A stretch of DNA of 64,000 nucleotides from Janibacter alkaliphilus (GTDB lineage Bacteria; Actinomycetota; Actinomycetes; Actinomycetales; Dermatophilaceae): positions 1,488,001 to 1,552,000 of the forward strand of contig NZ_JACBZX010000001.1 of assembly GCF_013408565.1 (NCBI RefSeq), given 5' to 3'. The position numbers and the translations under genes are program-made. Positions 53,715 to 63,343 of the stretch are shown here, in pieces; positions within the stretch are counted from its first letter, which is position 1; every line of letters begins with the position of its first letter. The notes under the pieces are model-generated. The model did no database searches, was not told where the DNA came from, and saw only the letters and a program-made list of their open reading frames with translations.

Positions 53715-54145
53715 GCGCTCGCGTCCTCCTCCTGCGCGCTGGTGGTCGAGGTGGTGTCGTCGTCGAAGGTCGAGGAGACCTCGTCCCGCCCGGCCATCCG
53801 GCGGATCACCTCGTCCTCGGCGTCGTCGGGCACGTCGTCGCTGCCGGTCAGCCGCCACTGCCGATAGGCCAGGGAGAGCACGAAGGCGACCGATGCCAGC
53901 GAGATGACGATCGCGGTGAGCACCATCGCCTGGGGCAGCGCGTCGCTCATCTCGGCCGCCGGGCGGGCGCCGACGAAGGCGGCTCCGCCGGCCGGTCCGG
54001 AGGCGACCAGGTAGAGCACCCCGACCCCGTTGCTGAGCAGCACGATGCCGAGGATCACCCGGGTCAGGGCACGCTCCAGCACGAGGTGGACCCCGCAGGC
54101 GACGAGCACCGCGGCGACCACCACGAGGGTGAGGTTGACGCTCAT
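53711..54145 (-). CDS. mrpC: Mrp antiporter subunit C
   Basis: 144 residues, three helices (about 4-22, 28-48, 70-95), NuoK-like. GIVLLSNGVGVLYLVASGP and ALPQAMVLTAIVISLASVAF hold the family signature with DALPQALVLTAIVI-type residues. The C-terminal 40 residues are an acidic soluble tail. Confidence 0.93.
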   Translation of the reverse strand: MSVNLTLVVVAAVLVACGVHLVLERALTRVILGIVLLSNGVGVLYLVASGPAGGAAFVGARPAAEMSDALPQAMVLTAIVISLASVAFVLSLAYRQWRLTGSDDVPDDAEDEVIRRMAGRDEVSSTFDDDTTSTTSAQEEDASA

Positions 54146-57003
54146 CGGGCGGCCTCCTGCTCGCGCTCGTCGATCTCCCGGTGGGCGTCGATCCCGCCGC
54201 CGAGGGAGCGCACGATGTCCAGGGCCAGGCCGACGACGACGAGGTAGACCCCGATGTCGAAGACCAGGGCGCTGACCACCTTCACGTCAGCGTAGACCGG
54301 CAGCCACACCTCGAGCACGCTCGACTCCAGGACCGCGCCGCCGAGCAGCAGCGGTGCCACGGCGGCCAGCACCGAGATCGCCAGCCCGCCGCCGAGCAGC
54401 AGACCGGCGTCCACCGGCGCCGCCCGGTCCAGCTCGAAACGGCCGCCGGCGAGGTAGCGCACCAGCAGCGCCAGCCCGGCGGTCAGCCCGCCGGCGAAGC
54501 CGCCGCCGACTTGGTTGTGCCCGGCGAGCACGAGGTAGAGGGAGAGCGCGATCATCACGTGGAAGAGCAGCCGGGTGACCGTCTCGAGGATCACCGAGCG
54601 GCGGGCCGGGGCGAGCGGGTTGCGCTCGGCCGCGGCGACGGCGGCCGCCCGGCGCTGGCTGGGCCGGGCGGGGGTGTCCCGCATCCGCACGAAGACCAGC
54701 GAGGCCACCCCGGTGGCGGCCGCGACGACCACCGAGATCTCGCCGAGGGTGTCCCAGGCGCGGATGTCGACGAGGGTGACGTTGACGACGTTCTGCCCGT
54801 GGCCGAAGTCGTAGGCCTCCTGCGGGAAGCGCTGCGAGACCGGGGCGGCGGTGCGGGCCGAGGCCGAGACGAGCAGCAGCACCCCGGTCACCGCACCCGC
54901 GGCGGCGGCCAGCAGCGCCCGCCAGGAGCGGCTGATCGGCAGCGGCCGGCGCGGCACCTGGGCAGGCAGGTTGCGCAGCACGAGGACGAGCACCACGAGC
55001 GAGACGGTCTCGACGAGCACCTGGGTCAGGGCCAGGTCGGGGGCGCCGTGGACGAGGAAGAGCAGCGCGACCCCGTAGCCGGTGACCCCGACGAGCACCG
55101 CGGTCTGCAGCCGGTCCCGGGCCCGGGTGGCCAGCAGCGCGGCCACGACGACGACCACGCCGATGGCCAGCTGGCCGGGCTCGTCCCAGAGGTGCACCTG
55201 TGCGCCGGGCAGCGCGGTCAGGGCGACCAGCCCGGGGCCGAGGATGACGACGACGAGGATGGTGCCCAGGTGCCCCGGCAGGGAGCCGCGCTGGGCGACC
55301 GCGGTGGTCTCGACGGCGAGGCGGTCGAGGTTGCGGATGAGGTGGGTGTAGCCGGACTCGGCGTCGACCAGCGCCGGCACCCGCTGCTGCGCCTGGCCGA
55401 CGAGGTCGCGGGCGGCGAAGAGGAGCAGCCCGGCGGCGACTGCCAGCGCGGACAGCCCCAGCGCCGGGGTCAGCCCGTGCCACAGCGCCAGGTGCTCCGG
55501 CTCGGCGCCGCCGAGGGTGGCGACGTAGCCGGCGAAGGCCTCGGTGAGCAGCGGCCCGGCGAACCCGCCGAGGAGACCGAGGGCGGCCAGCACGGCGGGC
55601 CCGACCTGGATGGCGGTGGGCGCGGCGAAGCCGGTGACGATCGGGTCGCCGGCGACGGTGCGCTCCGGCCCGAGGGCGCCCCAGAGGAAGCGCGCGGTGT
55701 AGGCGACGGTGAGCATCGCCCCGAGGGTCAGGCCGGCGGTGAGCACCCAGCCCCACAGCGCCGGGTCGCCGCCGTCACCGAGGCCGGACACTGAGCCGTG
55801 GCCGCCGGTGGCGGCGTCCAGCCCAGCCGCCAGCGCCGACTCCTTCGCCACGAAGCCGAGCAGCGGCGGCAGCCCGGCCATCGACGCCCCGGCGAGCACC
55901 GCGGTCGCGGTCAGCAGCGGGGCGCGACGACCGAGCCCGGAGAGCTGGTGCATGTCTCGGGTGCCGGTGGCCTTGTCGATGATGCCGACGACGAGGAAGA
56001 GCGCGGACTTGAAGAGCGCGTGCGCCACGAGCAGGGCGAGCGCGGCCTGGGCGGCGGCCGTGGTGCCCAGCCCGGCGACCGCGGTGAGCATGCCGAGCTG
56101 GCTGACCGTGCCGAAGGCGAGCAGCAGCTTGATGTCGTGCTGGCGCAGCGCCCGCCAGCCGCCGAGCAGCATCGTCCACACCCCGAGGCCGATGGTCAGC
56201 GCCCGCCATCCGGGGGTGGCCGCGGCGATCGGCGCGAGCAGCGCGACGAGGTAGACCCCGGCCTTGACCATCGAGGCGGCGTGCAGGTAGGCGCTGACCG
56301 GGGTGGGGGCGGCCATCGCGCCGGGCAGCCAGAAGTGGAAGGGGATCTGCGCCGACTTCGTCAGGGCGCCGAGCAGCACGAGAAGCACGGCGGTGGTGGT
56401 CAGCGCGCCGGGAGCCGGGGGGTCGGCGAGCAGCCGGCTGATCGTGTAGCTGCTGCTCTCGCCGAGGATGACCAGCCCGACGAGCATGGCCAGGCCGCCG
56501 AGGGTGGTGACCAGCAGCGCCTGGGTGGCGGCGCGTCGGTTGGCCGAGCGGACCGGGTTGTGCCCGATGAGCAGATAGCTGGTGACGCTGGTCAGCTCCC
56601 AGAAGACGTAGAGCGCCAGCAGGTTGTCGGCCAGGACGAGCCCGAGCATGGCCCCGGCGAAGGCGGTGAAGACGCTGGTGAAGCGCCACAGGCTGCGGTC
56701 GGTCGCCGAGAAGTACCACGCGGAGTAGGCGAGCACGACGCTGCCGACGCCGGTGACGACGAGGGCGAGCACGAGCTGCAGCGCGCCCAGGCGCAGGTCC
56801 AGCGCAAGGTCGAGGGAGGGCACCCAGGCGACGCGCTGGTCGACCGGGTCGCCGTCGAGGACGGCCGGGGCCTGGGTGAGCAGCCAGGCGAAGGAGGCGG
56901 CCGGGACGAGCGCGAGGGCGAGGAAGGTGCGCCGGTCGAGCACCCGCACCAGCGCCGGCGCCGCCCCCGCTGCCACGAGGTGGAGCAGCAGGAGCGCGGT
57001 CAC
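54142..57003 (-). CDS. mrpA: Mrp antiporter subunit A, fused to B
   Basis: 953 residues, about 20 helices. Residues 1-600 are the NuoL-like part (FWELTSVTSYLLIGHNP, the Lys in LTKSAQIPFHFWLPGAM). Residues about 610-800 are the MrpA-specific C-terminal region with DLALTQVLVETVSLVVLVLVLRNLP. Residues about 820-945 are the MnhB domain (RLLFHVMIALSLYLVLAGHN, GGGFAGGLTAGLALLVRYLAGG). A separate mrpB gene is therefore not needed. First gene of the operon, which would supply sodium and pH tolerance. Confidence 0.95.
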   Translation of the reverse strand: MTALLLLHLVAAGAAPALVRVLDRRTFLALALVPAASFAWLLTQAPAVLDGDPVDQRVAWVPSLDLALDLRLGALQLVLALVVTGVGSVVLAYSAWYFSATDRSLWRFTSVFTAFAGAMLGLVLADNLLALYVFWELTSVTSYLLIGHNPVRSANRRAATQALLVTTLGGLAMLVGLVILGESSSYTISRLLADPPAPGALTTTAVLLVLLGALTKSAQIPFHFWLPGAMAAPTPVSAYLHAASMVKAGVYLVALLAPIAAATPGWRALTIGLGVWTMLLGGWRALRQHDIKLLLAFGTVSQLGMLTAVAGLGTTAAAQAALALLVAHALFKSALFLVVGIIDKATGTRDMHQLSGLGRRAPLLTATAVLAGASMAGLPPLLGFVAKESALAAGLDAATGGHGSVSGLGDGGDPALWGWVLTAGLTLGAMLTVAYTARFLWGALGPERTVAGDPIVTGFAAPTAIQVGPAVLAALGLLGGFAGPLLTEAFAGYVATLGGAEPEHLALWHGLTPALGLSALAVAAGLLLFAARDLVGQAQQRVPALVDAESGYTHLIRNLDRLAVETTAVAQRGSLPGHLGTILVVVILGPGLVALTALPGAQVHLWDEPGQLAIGVVVVVAALLATRARDRLQTAVLVGVTGYGVALLFLVHGAPDLALTQVLVETVSLVVLVLVLRNLPAQVPRRPLPISRSWRALLAAAAGAVTGVLLLVSASARTAAPVSQRFPQEAYDFGHGQNVVNVTLVDIRAWDTLGEISVVVAAATGVASLVFVRMRDTPARPSQRRAAAVAAAERNPLAPARRSVILETVTRLLFHVMIALSLYLVLAGHNQVGGGFAGGLTAGLALLVRYLAGGRFELDRAAPVDAGLLLGGGLAISVLAAVAPLLLGGAVLESSVLEVWLPVYADVKVVSALVFDIGVYLVVVGLALDIVRSLGGGIDAHREIDEREQEAAR

Positions 57004-57074
57004 GTGGTCCTTCCGGGAGTGGGGCCGTCGGCGGGCCGGACCTGCCCGATCCTATCTCCCGGCGCGGGGAGCGC

Positions 57075-58610
57075 TCAGGTCTGGCTCAGCAGCTGGTCCA
57101 CCGGGGCGTGGTCGTCGGTGAGCACCTCGGCCGAGCGCGTCAGATCGGCGACCTCGGCCGCGCTCATCCGCTGCATCGGCGAGTCCTGCTCGGCCAGCCC
57201 TGCGTCGATCGCCGTGTCGTCCAGCGGCTCCTGGGAGGCGAGCAGCACGAAGTTGCCGCCGTCGGTGTCCTCGGCCTCGTGGTAGACCGCGACCTCGGCG
57301 AAGACCGCCTGCATCGTCACCACCTCGGCGGCGAGGAACTCCCGCTCGCCGTGGTCGATGAGGTTGAGCATGGCCGCGCCGCCGGGGCGCAGCACCCGGT
57401 CCACCTGGGCGTAGGTCTCCCGGGTGGTCAGGTGCCACGGCACGGCCACCCCGCCGAAGGCGTCCCCGACGTAGACGTCCTGGCTGTCGGTGCCGGTCCG
57501 CGCCAGCGCCACCCGCCCGTCGGCCTGCTCCACCTGCAGCCGCGGCGAGCGCGGCAGGTCGAGCTCGTCCCGGGCGATGTCGATGACCCCCGGGTCGATC
57601 TCGACGACGGTGCTGCGGCTCTCCGGCCGGGTGGCCAGCAGGTAGCGCGGCAGGGTCATCGCGCCGCCGCCGACGTGCAGCACGTCGCTGCCGCTGCCGG
57701 TCGGTGCGGCCGCCGCCATGAGCCCGGCGAAGGTGCGCACGTAGCCGAACTCGAGATAGGTGGGGTCGTCGAGGTCGACGTGGCTGTGGTGCAGCGTGTC
57801 CAGCACCAGGGTGCGCCCGGCGGGCCGGTCGTCGTCGGCGACCACCGAGGCGCAGTGGTATCGGGTCTCGACGTCGCAGGGGTCCGGGGCGAGCACCCCG
57901 GTGGTTCCGGCGACGAGCGCCAGCACCAGCGAGGCCCCGGTCCCGGCGGACACCTCGTCCTCGCCCCGGCCGGTCCAGGCGAGGACGACGCCGCCGAGGA
58001 CGAGCAGCAGCCCGGTGACGAGCAGGATGATGCTTGTCGGCACCAGCGCCACGAGCACGAAGCCGGTGATGAAGGTGGCCACGATGGCGCCGATGGTGCC
58101 GACCGCGGACAGCCGGCCCACGGTCGCCCCGGTCTCGTGCAGCGACGCCAGCTGCAGCTTGACGACCATCGGCGGCACCGCGGAGAGCACCGCGGCCGGG
58201 GCGAAGACGCAGATCGCTGCCAGCACCAGCGCCATCCCGGCGGCCGAGGCCGGGTCGCTGCTCGCCGCGAACCAGCGCACCGCCGGGGTGATCGCCATGG
58301 TCAGCGCCCCGCCGAGGACGAGCAGCGGGCCGATGAGCGGGCGTGGCGGCCGCTCGTCGGCGGTCACCCCACCGAGCCACGCGCCGAGGGCGATGGCCGC
58401 CAGCGCGAGACCGATGACCGCGGTGTTGGTCTCCATGGTGATCCCCACGTAGGGGGCGATGAGCCGCAGCGAGGTGATCTCCAGGACGAGCACGGCCGCC
58501 GAGGAGCCGAAGGTCACCGCGGTCGCGACGGTGGGGTGCAACGGGCGGCTCGCCGGCGGGGCGTCCGCGGGCGGGGTGGTGGAGGCGGTGGGCGGGTCGG
58601 TCGAGGCCAC
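57075..58610 (-). CDS. Fused membrane/spermidine-synthase-like protein
   Basis: 511 residues. The N-terminal half (about 28-235) has seven or eight helices; the C-terminal half (about 255-480) is a class I methyltransferase-like fold of the spermidine synthase type with VLHVGGGAMTLPRYL, VEIDPGVIDIARDEL and VYVGDAFGGVAVPWHLTT. The aspartates needed for true polyamine synthesis are only partly kept, so it may be a methyltransferase or sensor instead. GTG start. It lies between mrpA and the potassium-uptake genes on the same strand, 10 bases from the latter. Confidence 0.87.
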   Translation of the reverse strand: MASTDPPTASTTPPADAPPASRPLHPTVATAVTFGSSAAVLVLEITSLRLIAPYVGITMETNTAVIGLALAAIALGAWLGGVTADERPPRPLIGPLLVLGGALTMAITPAVRWFAASSDPASAAGMALVLAAICVFAPAAVLSAVPPMVVKLQLASLHETGATVGRLSAVGTIGAIVATFITGFVLVALVPTSIILLVTGLLLVLGGVVLAWTGRGEDEVSAGTGASLVLALVAGTTGVLAPDPCDVETRYHCASVVADDDRPAGRTLVLDTLHHSHVDLDDPTYLEFGYVRTFAGLMAAAAPTGSGSDVLHVGGGAMTLPRYLLATRPESRSTVVEIDPGVIDIARDELDLPRSPRLQVEQADGRVALARTGTDSQDVYVGDAFGGVAVPWHLTTRETYAQVDRVLRPGGAAMLNLIDHGEREFLAAEVVTMQAVFAEVAVYHEAEDTDGGNFVLLASQEPLDDTAIDAGLAEQDSPMQRMSAAEVADLTRSAEVLTDDHAPVDQLLSQT

Positions 58611-58620
58611 GACGCGCAGC

Positions 58621-59064
58621 CTACGGGCGGCGTCGGCCGCGGCGGTGGCGCTGGTGGTGCCTCTCGAGCAGCTCGCCGGCCATGAGCAGCCCGGCCTCTC
58701 GTTCGGGCTGGACGATCCGGGTGACGCCGAGGCGGGAGAGGATCTCGGTGTGCTGGTCCGACCCCGACTTCGCCCAGATCTTGCGGACCCCGAGGGAGGT
58801 CAGCGAGGTGACGATGAGCATCGAGGCCTGCACGTCGGTCATCCCGACGACGACGAGGGTCTCGGGGGTGATGCCCAGCTGCTCCAGGGTCTCCGGGTCG
58901 CGGGCCTGGGCGACGGCGAGGTGGCGGATGTCGTCGGCCAGGGACTGCACCAGCCGGGGGTCGGTGTCCACCCCGAGCACCCGGCGGCCCTGCTCCTCCA
59001 GCCGGACGGCCAGGGCGCTGCCGAAGCGCCCCAGCCCGATGACGGCGACGTCGTACCTAGCCAA
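58621..59064 (-). CDS. TrkA-type NAD-binding protein, RCK_N domain only
   Basis: 147 residues. A Rossmann fold with VIGLGRFGSALAVRL (dinucleotide-binding glycines) and the acidic VDTDP at the end of the second strand; WAKSGSDQHTEILSRLG is a typical KtrA/TrkA stretch. KtrA-like proteins are usually about 220 residues with a C-terminal TrkA_C domain; here the protein ends in an Arg/His-rich tail (HHQRHRRGRRRP) instead. The TTG start overlaps the trkH stop by eight bases. It gates the TrkH channel in response to nucleotide. Confidence 0.88.
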   Translation of the reverse strand: MARYDVAVIGLGRFGSALAVRLEEQGRRVLGVDTDPRLVQSLADDIRHLAVAQARDPETLEQLGITPETLVVVGMTDVQASMLIVTSLTSLGVRKIWAKSGSDQHTEILSRLGVTRIVQPEREAGLLMAGELLERHHQRHRRGRRRP

Positions 59065-60421
59065 CGGTGACCCTCTCCTCCGGGACCTCGAAGCGGCGGG
59101 GCCGGGTGCGCAGCGCCAGCGCCGCGCCCAGCGTGATCGGCCCGAGCCGCCCGAGGAACATCAGCGCGATGACGACGAGCTCGGCCGCGGGGGGCAGCTC
59201 GGTGGTCAGGCCGGTGGACATGCCTACGGTGGCGAAGGCGGAGACCGCCTCGAAGAGCACCTCGTCGAGCGTGGCGTTGGTCAGCACGAGCAGCGCTCCG
59301 GTGGCCACCACGACCACGGCCACCGACAGCAGGGCCACACTCAGGGCGCTGCGCTGGATGCTCGCCGGCAGCCGACGGTGGAAGGTGCGGACCGTCGGCT
59401 CGCCCCGCAGCTCGGCCCAGATGACGAACCCCAGGACGGCGAAGGTGGTGATCTTCAGGCCCCCGGCCGTGCCGGCGCTGCCGCCGCCGATGAACATCAG
59501 CACGTCCAGGGCGAGCAGCGACTCCGGGTGCAGGTCGCCGATCGGGACGCTGTTGAAGCCGGCGGTGCGTGCGGCCACGGACTGGAAGGTCGCGGTCAGC
59601 AGCCGGGCGCCGGGGTCGAGGGCGCCGAGGGTGCGGGGGTTGTGCCACTCGAAGAGTGCCAGGACGAGGGCGCCGACGACCCACAGCACGACCGATCCCC
59701 AGACCGTGATCATCACGTGCACCGACCACTGACCGGGTCGTAGCAGGCGGCGTCGCAGGTGCCACAGCACGGGGAAGCCGAGCCCGCCGAGCATCACCGC
59801 CACCATGAGCGGCACGCACACCCAGGGGTCGGCGGCGTAGGGGGTGATGCTGTCCTCGCGCAGCCCGAAGCCGGCGTTGTTGTAGGCCGAGATCGAGTGG
59901 AAGACGCCGCTGTAGGCCGCCTCGCCCGGGGAGAGGTCGTATCGGGTGGCCAGCCGGACGGCGAGGCTGGCTGCCACGAGCACCTGGACAGCCGCGCTGA
60001 TCCGGGTGATCGTGACGATCACCTCACGCACCTCTTCCCGCGGGATCGCGCGGGACTCGGCGCTGCTCAGGGCCGCGGAGGCGGCGCCGAGCCGGCGCCC
60101 GACGGCGAGCAGCAGCAGCGAGGCGGCGGTCATCACGCCCAGCCCGCCGATCTCGATGAGGACGAGGATGACCACCTCACCGAAGGCGGACCAGTGGGTG
60201 GCGGTGTCCACGGTGACCAGCCCGGTGACGCAGGTGGCCGAGGTCGAGGTGAAGAGGGCGGTGATCAGGTCGGTGCGCTGACCGGGCTCGGCGGCGACCG
60301 GCAGCGCCAGCAGCACGGTGCCGACCGCGATGACCCCGGCGAAACCCAGCATGACGGTGCGTGCCGGGTTGGCGACGAGCCGGTTGAGCAGGTGCGAGTT
60401 GACCGCGCGGGGGTGACCCAC
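59057..60421 (-). CDS. TrkH/KtrB-type potassium transporter
   Basis: 454 residues, with the four membrane-pore-membrane repeats of the family. The selectivity segments TSATCVTGLV, SAYNNAGFGL, ARTAGFNSV and FATVGMSTGL are visible, each with the key glycine. It takes up K+ with the TrkA-type subunit made from the overlapping gene downstream. GTG start. Adjacent to the Mrp genes, so the block deals with monovalent cations. Confidence 0.94.
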   Translation of the reverse strand: MGHPRAVNSHLLNRLVANPARTVMLGFAGVIAVGTVLLALPVAAEPGQRTDLITALFTSTSATCVTGLVTVDTATHWSAFGEVVILVLIEIGGLGVMTAASLLLLAVGRRLGAASAALSSAESRAIPREEVREVIVTITRISAAVQVLVAASLAVRLATRYDLSPGEAAYSGVFHSISAYNNAGFGLREDSITPYAADPWVCVPLMVAVMLGGLGFPVLWHLRRRLLRPGQWSVHVMITVWGSVVLWVVGALVLALFEWHNPRTLGALDPGARLLTATFQSVAARTAGFNSVPIGDLHPESLLALDVLMFIGGGSAGTAGGLKITTFAVLGFVIWAELRGEPTVRTFHRRLPASIQRSALSVALLSVAVVVVATGALLVLTNATLDEVLFEAVSAFATVGMSTGLTTELPPAAELVVIALMFLGRLGPITLGAALALRTRPRRFEVPEERVTVG

Positions 60422-60466
60422 AGCCGCTGACTCTAGACCTGTCCGGTCGCGGTCGTGCGCGGGCGG

Positions 60467-60985
60467 TCAGTCCAGGTCGAGCGCGTCACGGAAGGAGGCG
60501 AGCAGCTCCTCGGAGAAGAGCACGAAGCGGACGAGCAGCAGGGTCTCCGGCGTGTGCTCGTGGACGGTCTCGGCGGCGGCCCGCGCCACCTCCTCCCGGC
60601 CCCAGCCGAAGATGCCGGCGCTGATCGCGGGCAGGGCGACGGTGCGGGCCCCCACCTCGGCAGCCACTCCGAGGCTGGTCCGGAAGGCGGAGGCGAGCAG
60701 GGCCGGGTCGTCCTGGCCGGCGCGCCGGTCGGGGCCGACGGTGTGGATCACCCAGCGGGCGGGCAGGCCGTGGCCGCCGGTGGCCACCGCCTGGCCGGTC
60801 GGCAGCCCGTCGGGCAGCCGGGTGCGGCGCAGCTCGCGGCACTCGGCGAGCAGGCGCGGTCCGGCGGCGCGGTGGATCGCGCCGTCGACGCCGCCCCCGC
60901 CGAGCAGCGCCGTGCTCGCCGCGTTGACGATCGCGTCGACCCGCTGCGTGGTGATGTCGCCGCGGACCGCCTCGATGGTGGCCAT
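60467..60985 (-). CDS. Macrodomain protein (YmdB-like)
   Basis: 172 residues: a single macro domain. IEAVRGDITTQRVDAIVNAAS, the GGGGVDGAIHRAAG loop, and LPAISAGIFGWGREEVA are the classical ADP-ribose-binding segments. Such proteins remove O-acetyl or ADP-ribosyl groups and can act on ADP-ribose-1''-phosphate. GGGAGCAG precedes the ATG. Divergent from lutA, 106 bases away. Confidence 0.94.
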   Translation of the reverse strand: MATIEAVRGDITTQRVDAIVNAASTALLGGGGVDGAIHRAAGPRLLAECRELRRTRLPDGLPTGQAVATGGHGLPARWVIHTVGPDRRAGQDDPALLASAFRTSLGVAAEVGARTVALPAISAGIFGWGREEVARAAAETVHEHTPETLLLVRFVLFSEELLASFRDALDLD

Positions 60986-61091
60986 CGTCTGCTCCCTTCG
61001 TCCGTCTGCTGGTCTGCCCTGCGTCGTGCGCGCGACGCTATCGCCCTCCCGCCTGTGGCAGGATGCGACGAGCGGAGGAGCGGAGGTGGCG

Positions 61092-61844
61092 ATGAGGGTC
61101 GGGCTGCTGACCACCTGCCTGGGGGACGCGATGTTCCCCGAGGCGCCGCGGGCCACGGTGCGGCTGCTGCGCCGGCTCGGGGTGGACGTCGAGGTGCCCG
61201 AGGCCCAGACGTGCTGCGGTCAGCCGATGGTCAACACCGGCTACCTCGACGAGGCGGTGCCGGCGCTGCGCACCTTCGCCGAGGCCTTCGACGGCTACGA
61301 CGCGGTGGTCGTGCCGTCCGGCTCGTGCGCCGGGTCGGTGCGTCACCAGCACCGGCTGGTGGCCGAGCGCTCCGGCGACCCGGCGCTGCGGGCGGCGGTG
61401 GCACGGACCGGTCCGGTGACCTACGAGCTGTCCGAGCTGCTCGTCGACGTGCTCGGGGTGATCGACGTCGGCGCCCACTTCCCGCACCGGGTGACCTACC
61501 ACCCGACGTGCCACTCGCTGCGGATGCTGCGGGTCGGCGATCGCCCGTGGCGGCTGCTGCAGGCGGTGCGCAGCATCGACCTCGTCGAGCTGCCGATGGC
61601 TGCCGAGTGCTGCGGCTTCGGCGGGACCTTCGCGGTGAAGAACGCCGACGTCTCGGTGGCGATGGGCGCCGACAAGGCGCGGCACGTGCGCGAGACCGGG
61701 GCCGAGGTGCTCGTCGCCGGGGACGCCTCCTGCCTCATGCACATCGGTGGGCTGCTCTCCCGGCAGCGCAGCGGGGTGCGCACCATGCACCTGGCCGAGG
61801 TGCTCGCCTCGACCGCGGACGAGCCGGCCGGAGCAGTCCGGTGA
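61092..61844 (+). CDS. lutA: Lactate oxidation subunit LutA
   Basis: 250 residues with the two CCG domains (CCGQPMVNTG at about 38 and CCGFGGTFAVK at about 177) that bind a [4Fe-4S]-type cofactor. With LutB and LutC it oxidises L-lactate to pyruvate. The ATG has GGAGG 5 bases upstream. Its stop overlaps the GTG of lutB (GTGA). The operon has no adjacent lactate permease or LutR regulator in the window. Confidence 0.93.
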   Translation: MRVGLLTTCLGDAMFPEAPRATVRLLRRLGVDVEVPEAQTCCGQPMVNTGYLDEAVPALRTFAEAFDGYDAVVVPSGSCAGSVRHQHRLVAERSGDPALRAAVARTGPVTYELSELLVDVLGVIDVGAHFPHRVTYHPTCHSLRMLRVGDRPWRLLQAVRSIDLVELPMAAECCGFGGTFAVKNADVSVAMGADKARHVRETGAEVLVAGDASCLMHIGGLLSRQRSGVRTMHLAEVLASTADEPAGAVR

Positions 61845-63343
61845 GCGCCACCTTCCTCGGCATCCCGCCCTTCCCGCAGGCGGCGAAGGGGGCGCTCGCC
61901 GACACCCAGCAGCGGCGCAACCTCACGCACGCCACGTCCACGATCCGCGCCAAGCGGGCGGACGTCGTCGCCGAGGTGGCGGACTGGGAGGACCTGCGGG
62001 TGCAGGCGGCCGCGGTCAAGGACGAGACGCTGACCCACCTCGAGGAGCACCTGGTCCGGCTGGAGGCGGAGCTGACCGCGCGCGGGGCGGTGGTGCACTG
62101 GGCCCGGGACGCCGAGGAGGCGTGCCGGGTCGTCGCCGAGGTCGCCCGCCGGCACGAGGTCGACGAGCTGGTCAAGGTCAAGTCGATGGCCACCCAGGAG
62201 ATCGGGCTCAACGACGCGCTGGCGAGCGAGGGGATCGCCGCCTGGGAGACCGATCTGGCCGAGCTCATCGTCCAGCTCGGCGACGACCTGCCCAGCCACA
62301 TCCTCGTCCCGGCGATCCACCGCGGGCGGGCCGAGATCCGGGAGATCTTCCGGGAGCGGATGGCCGCGGCGGGGCGGCCCGCGCCGGACGACCTCAGCGA
62401 CGAGCCGGCCGAGCTGGCCGCGGCGGCCCGGCAGCACCTGCGGGAGAAGTTCCTGCGGGCACGGATGGCGGTCTCCGGGGCCAACTTCGCCGTCGCCGAC
62501 AGCGGGACGCTCGTCGTCGTGGAGTCCGAGGGCAACGGACGGATGTGCCTCACCCTGCCCGAGGTGCTCGTCTCGGTGGTGGGCATCGAGAAGGTGGTGC
62601 CCACCTGGGGCGACCTCGACCTCTTCCTGCAGCTGCTGCCGCGCTCCTCGACCGGCGAGCGGATGAACCCCTACACCTCGACGTGGTCCGGCATCACCCC
62701 CGGCGACGGGCCGCAGGAGGTGCACGTCGTGCTGCTGGACAACGGGCGCACCAGGGCGCTGGCCGACGAGGTGGGGCGGCAGGCGCTGCGCTGCATCCGC
62801 TGCTCGGCCTGCCTCAACGTCTGCCCGGTCTACGAGCGGGTCGGCGGGCACGCGTACGGGTCGGTCTACCCGGGGCCGATCGGCGCGATCCTCAACCCGC
62901 TGATGCGTGGCGTGGGCACGCCGGAGGTGGACGCGCTGCCCTACGCCTCGACGCTGTGCGGGGCGTGCGGCGACGTGTGCCCGGTGGCCATCGAGATCCC
63001 GGACGTGCTGGTGCACCTGAGGACGAAGGTCGTGGACGCGCACCGGGACGACGCGGTGCCGAAGCCCGAGGCGGTGGCGATGGCGGCGACCGGGTGGGCC
63101 TTCGGGGATGCGCGGCGGCTGGGGCTGGGGGAGCGGGTCTCCGGGCTGGCCGGGCGGGTGCTGGGTGGGGGGCTGCTGAGTGGGGGAATCCTTGGTGGGC
63201 GCGCGGGGCGGGGGATGCCCGGGGGGCGACGGGCGCTGTCCTGGTTGCCCTTCCCCGGGTCGCGATGGACCGGAGCGCGTGACCTGCCAGTGCCGCCAGG
63301 GGAGTCGTTCCGGCAGTGGTGGCGGCGCGAGGGTCGCCCGTGA
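61841..63343 (+). CDS. lutB: Iron-sulfur lactate oxidation protein LutB
   Basis: 500 residues. The N-terminal LUD domain (about 20-290; VKSMATQEIGLNDAL, SGANFAVADSGTLVVVESEGN) is followed by two [4Fe-4S] motifs, CIRCSACLNVCPVYE and CGACGDVCPVAIE (about 320 and 378). The last 80 residues are Gly-rich and variable. GTG start overlapping lutA and GTG overlap with lutC, so all three are translationally coupled. Confidence 0.95.
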   Translation: MSATFLGIPPFPQAAKGALADTQQRRNLTHATSTIRAKRADVVAEVADWEDLRVQAAAVKDETLTHLEEHLVRLEAELTARGAVVHWARDAEEACRVVAEVARRHEVDELVKVKSMATQEIGLNDALASEGIAAWETDLAELIVQLGDDLPSHILVPAIHRGRAEIREIFRERMAAAGRPAPDDLSDEPAELAAAARQHLREKFLRARMAVSGANFAVADSGTLVVVESEGNGRMCLTLPEVLVSVVGIEKVVPTWGDLDLFLQLLPRSSTGERMNPYTSTWSGITPGDGPQEVHVVLLDNGRTRALADEVGRQALRCIRCSACLNVCPVYERVGGHAYGSVYPGPIGAILNPLMRGVGTPEVDALPYASTLCGACGDVCPVAIEIPDVLVHLRTKVVDAHRDDAVPKPEAVAMAATGWAFGDARRLGLGERVSGLAGRVLGGGLLSGGILGGRAGRGMPGGRRALSWLPFPGSRWTGARDLPVPPGESFRQWWRREGRP

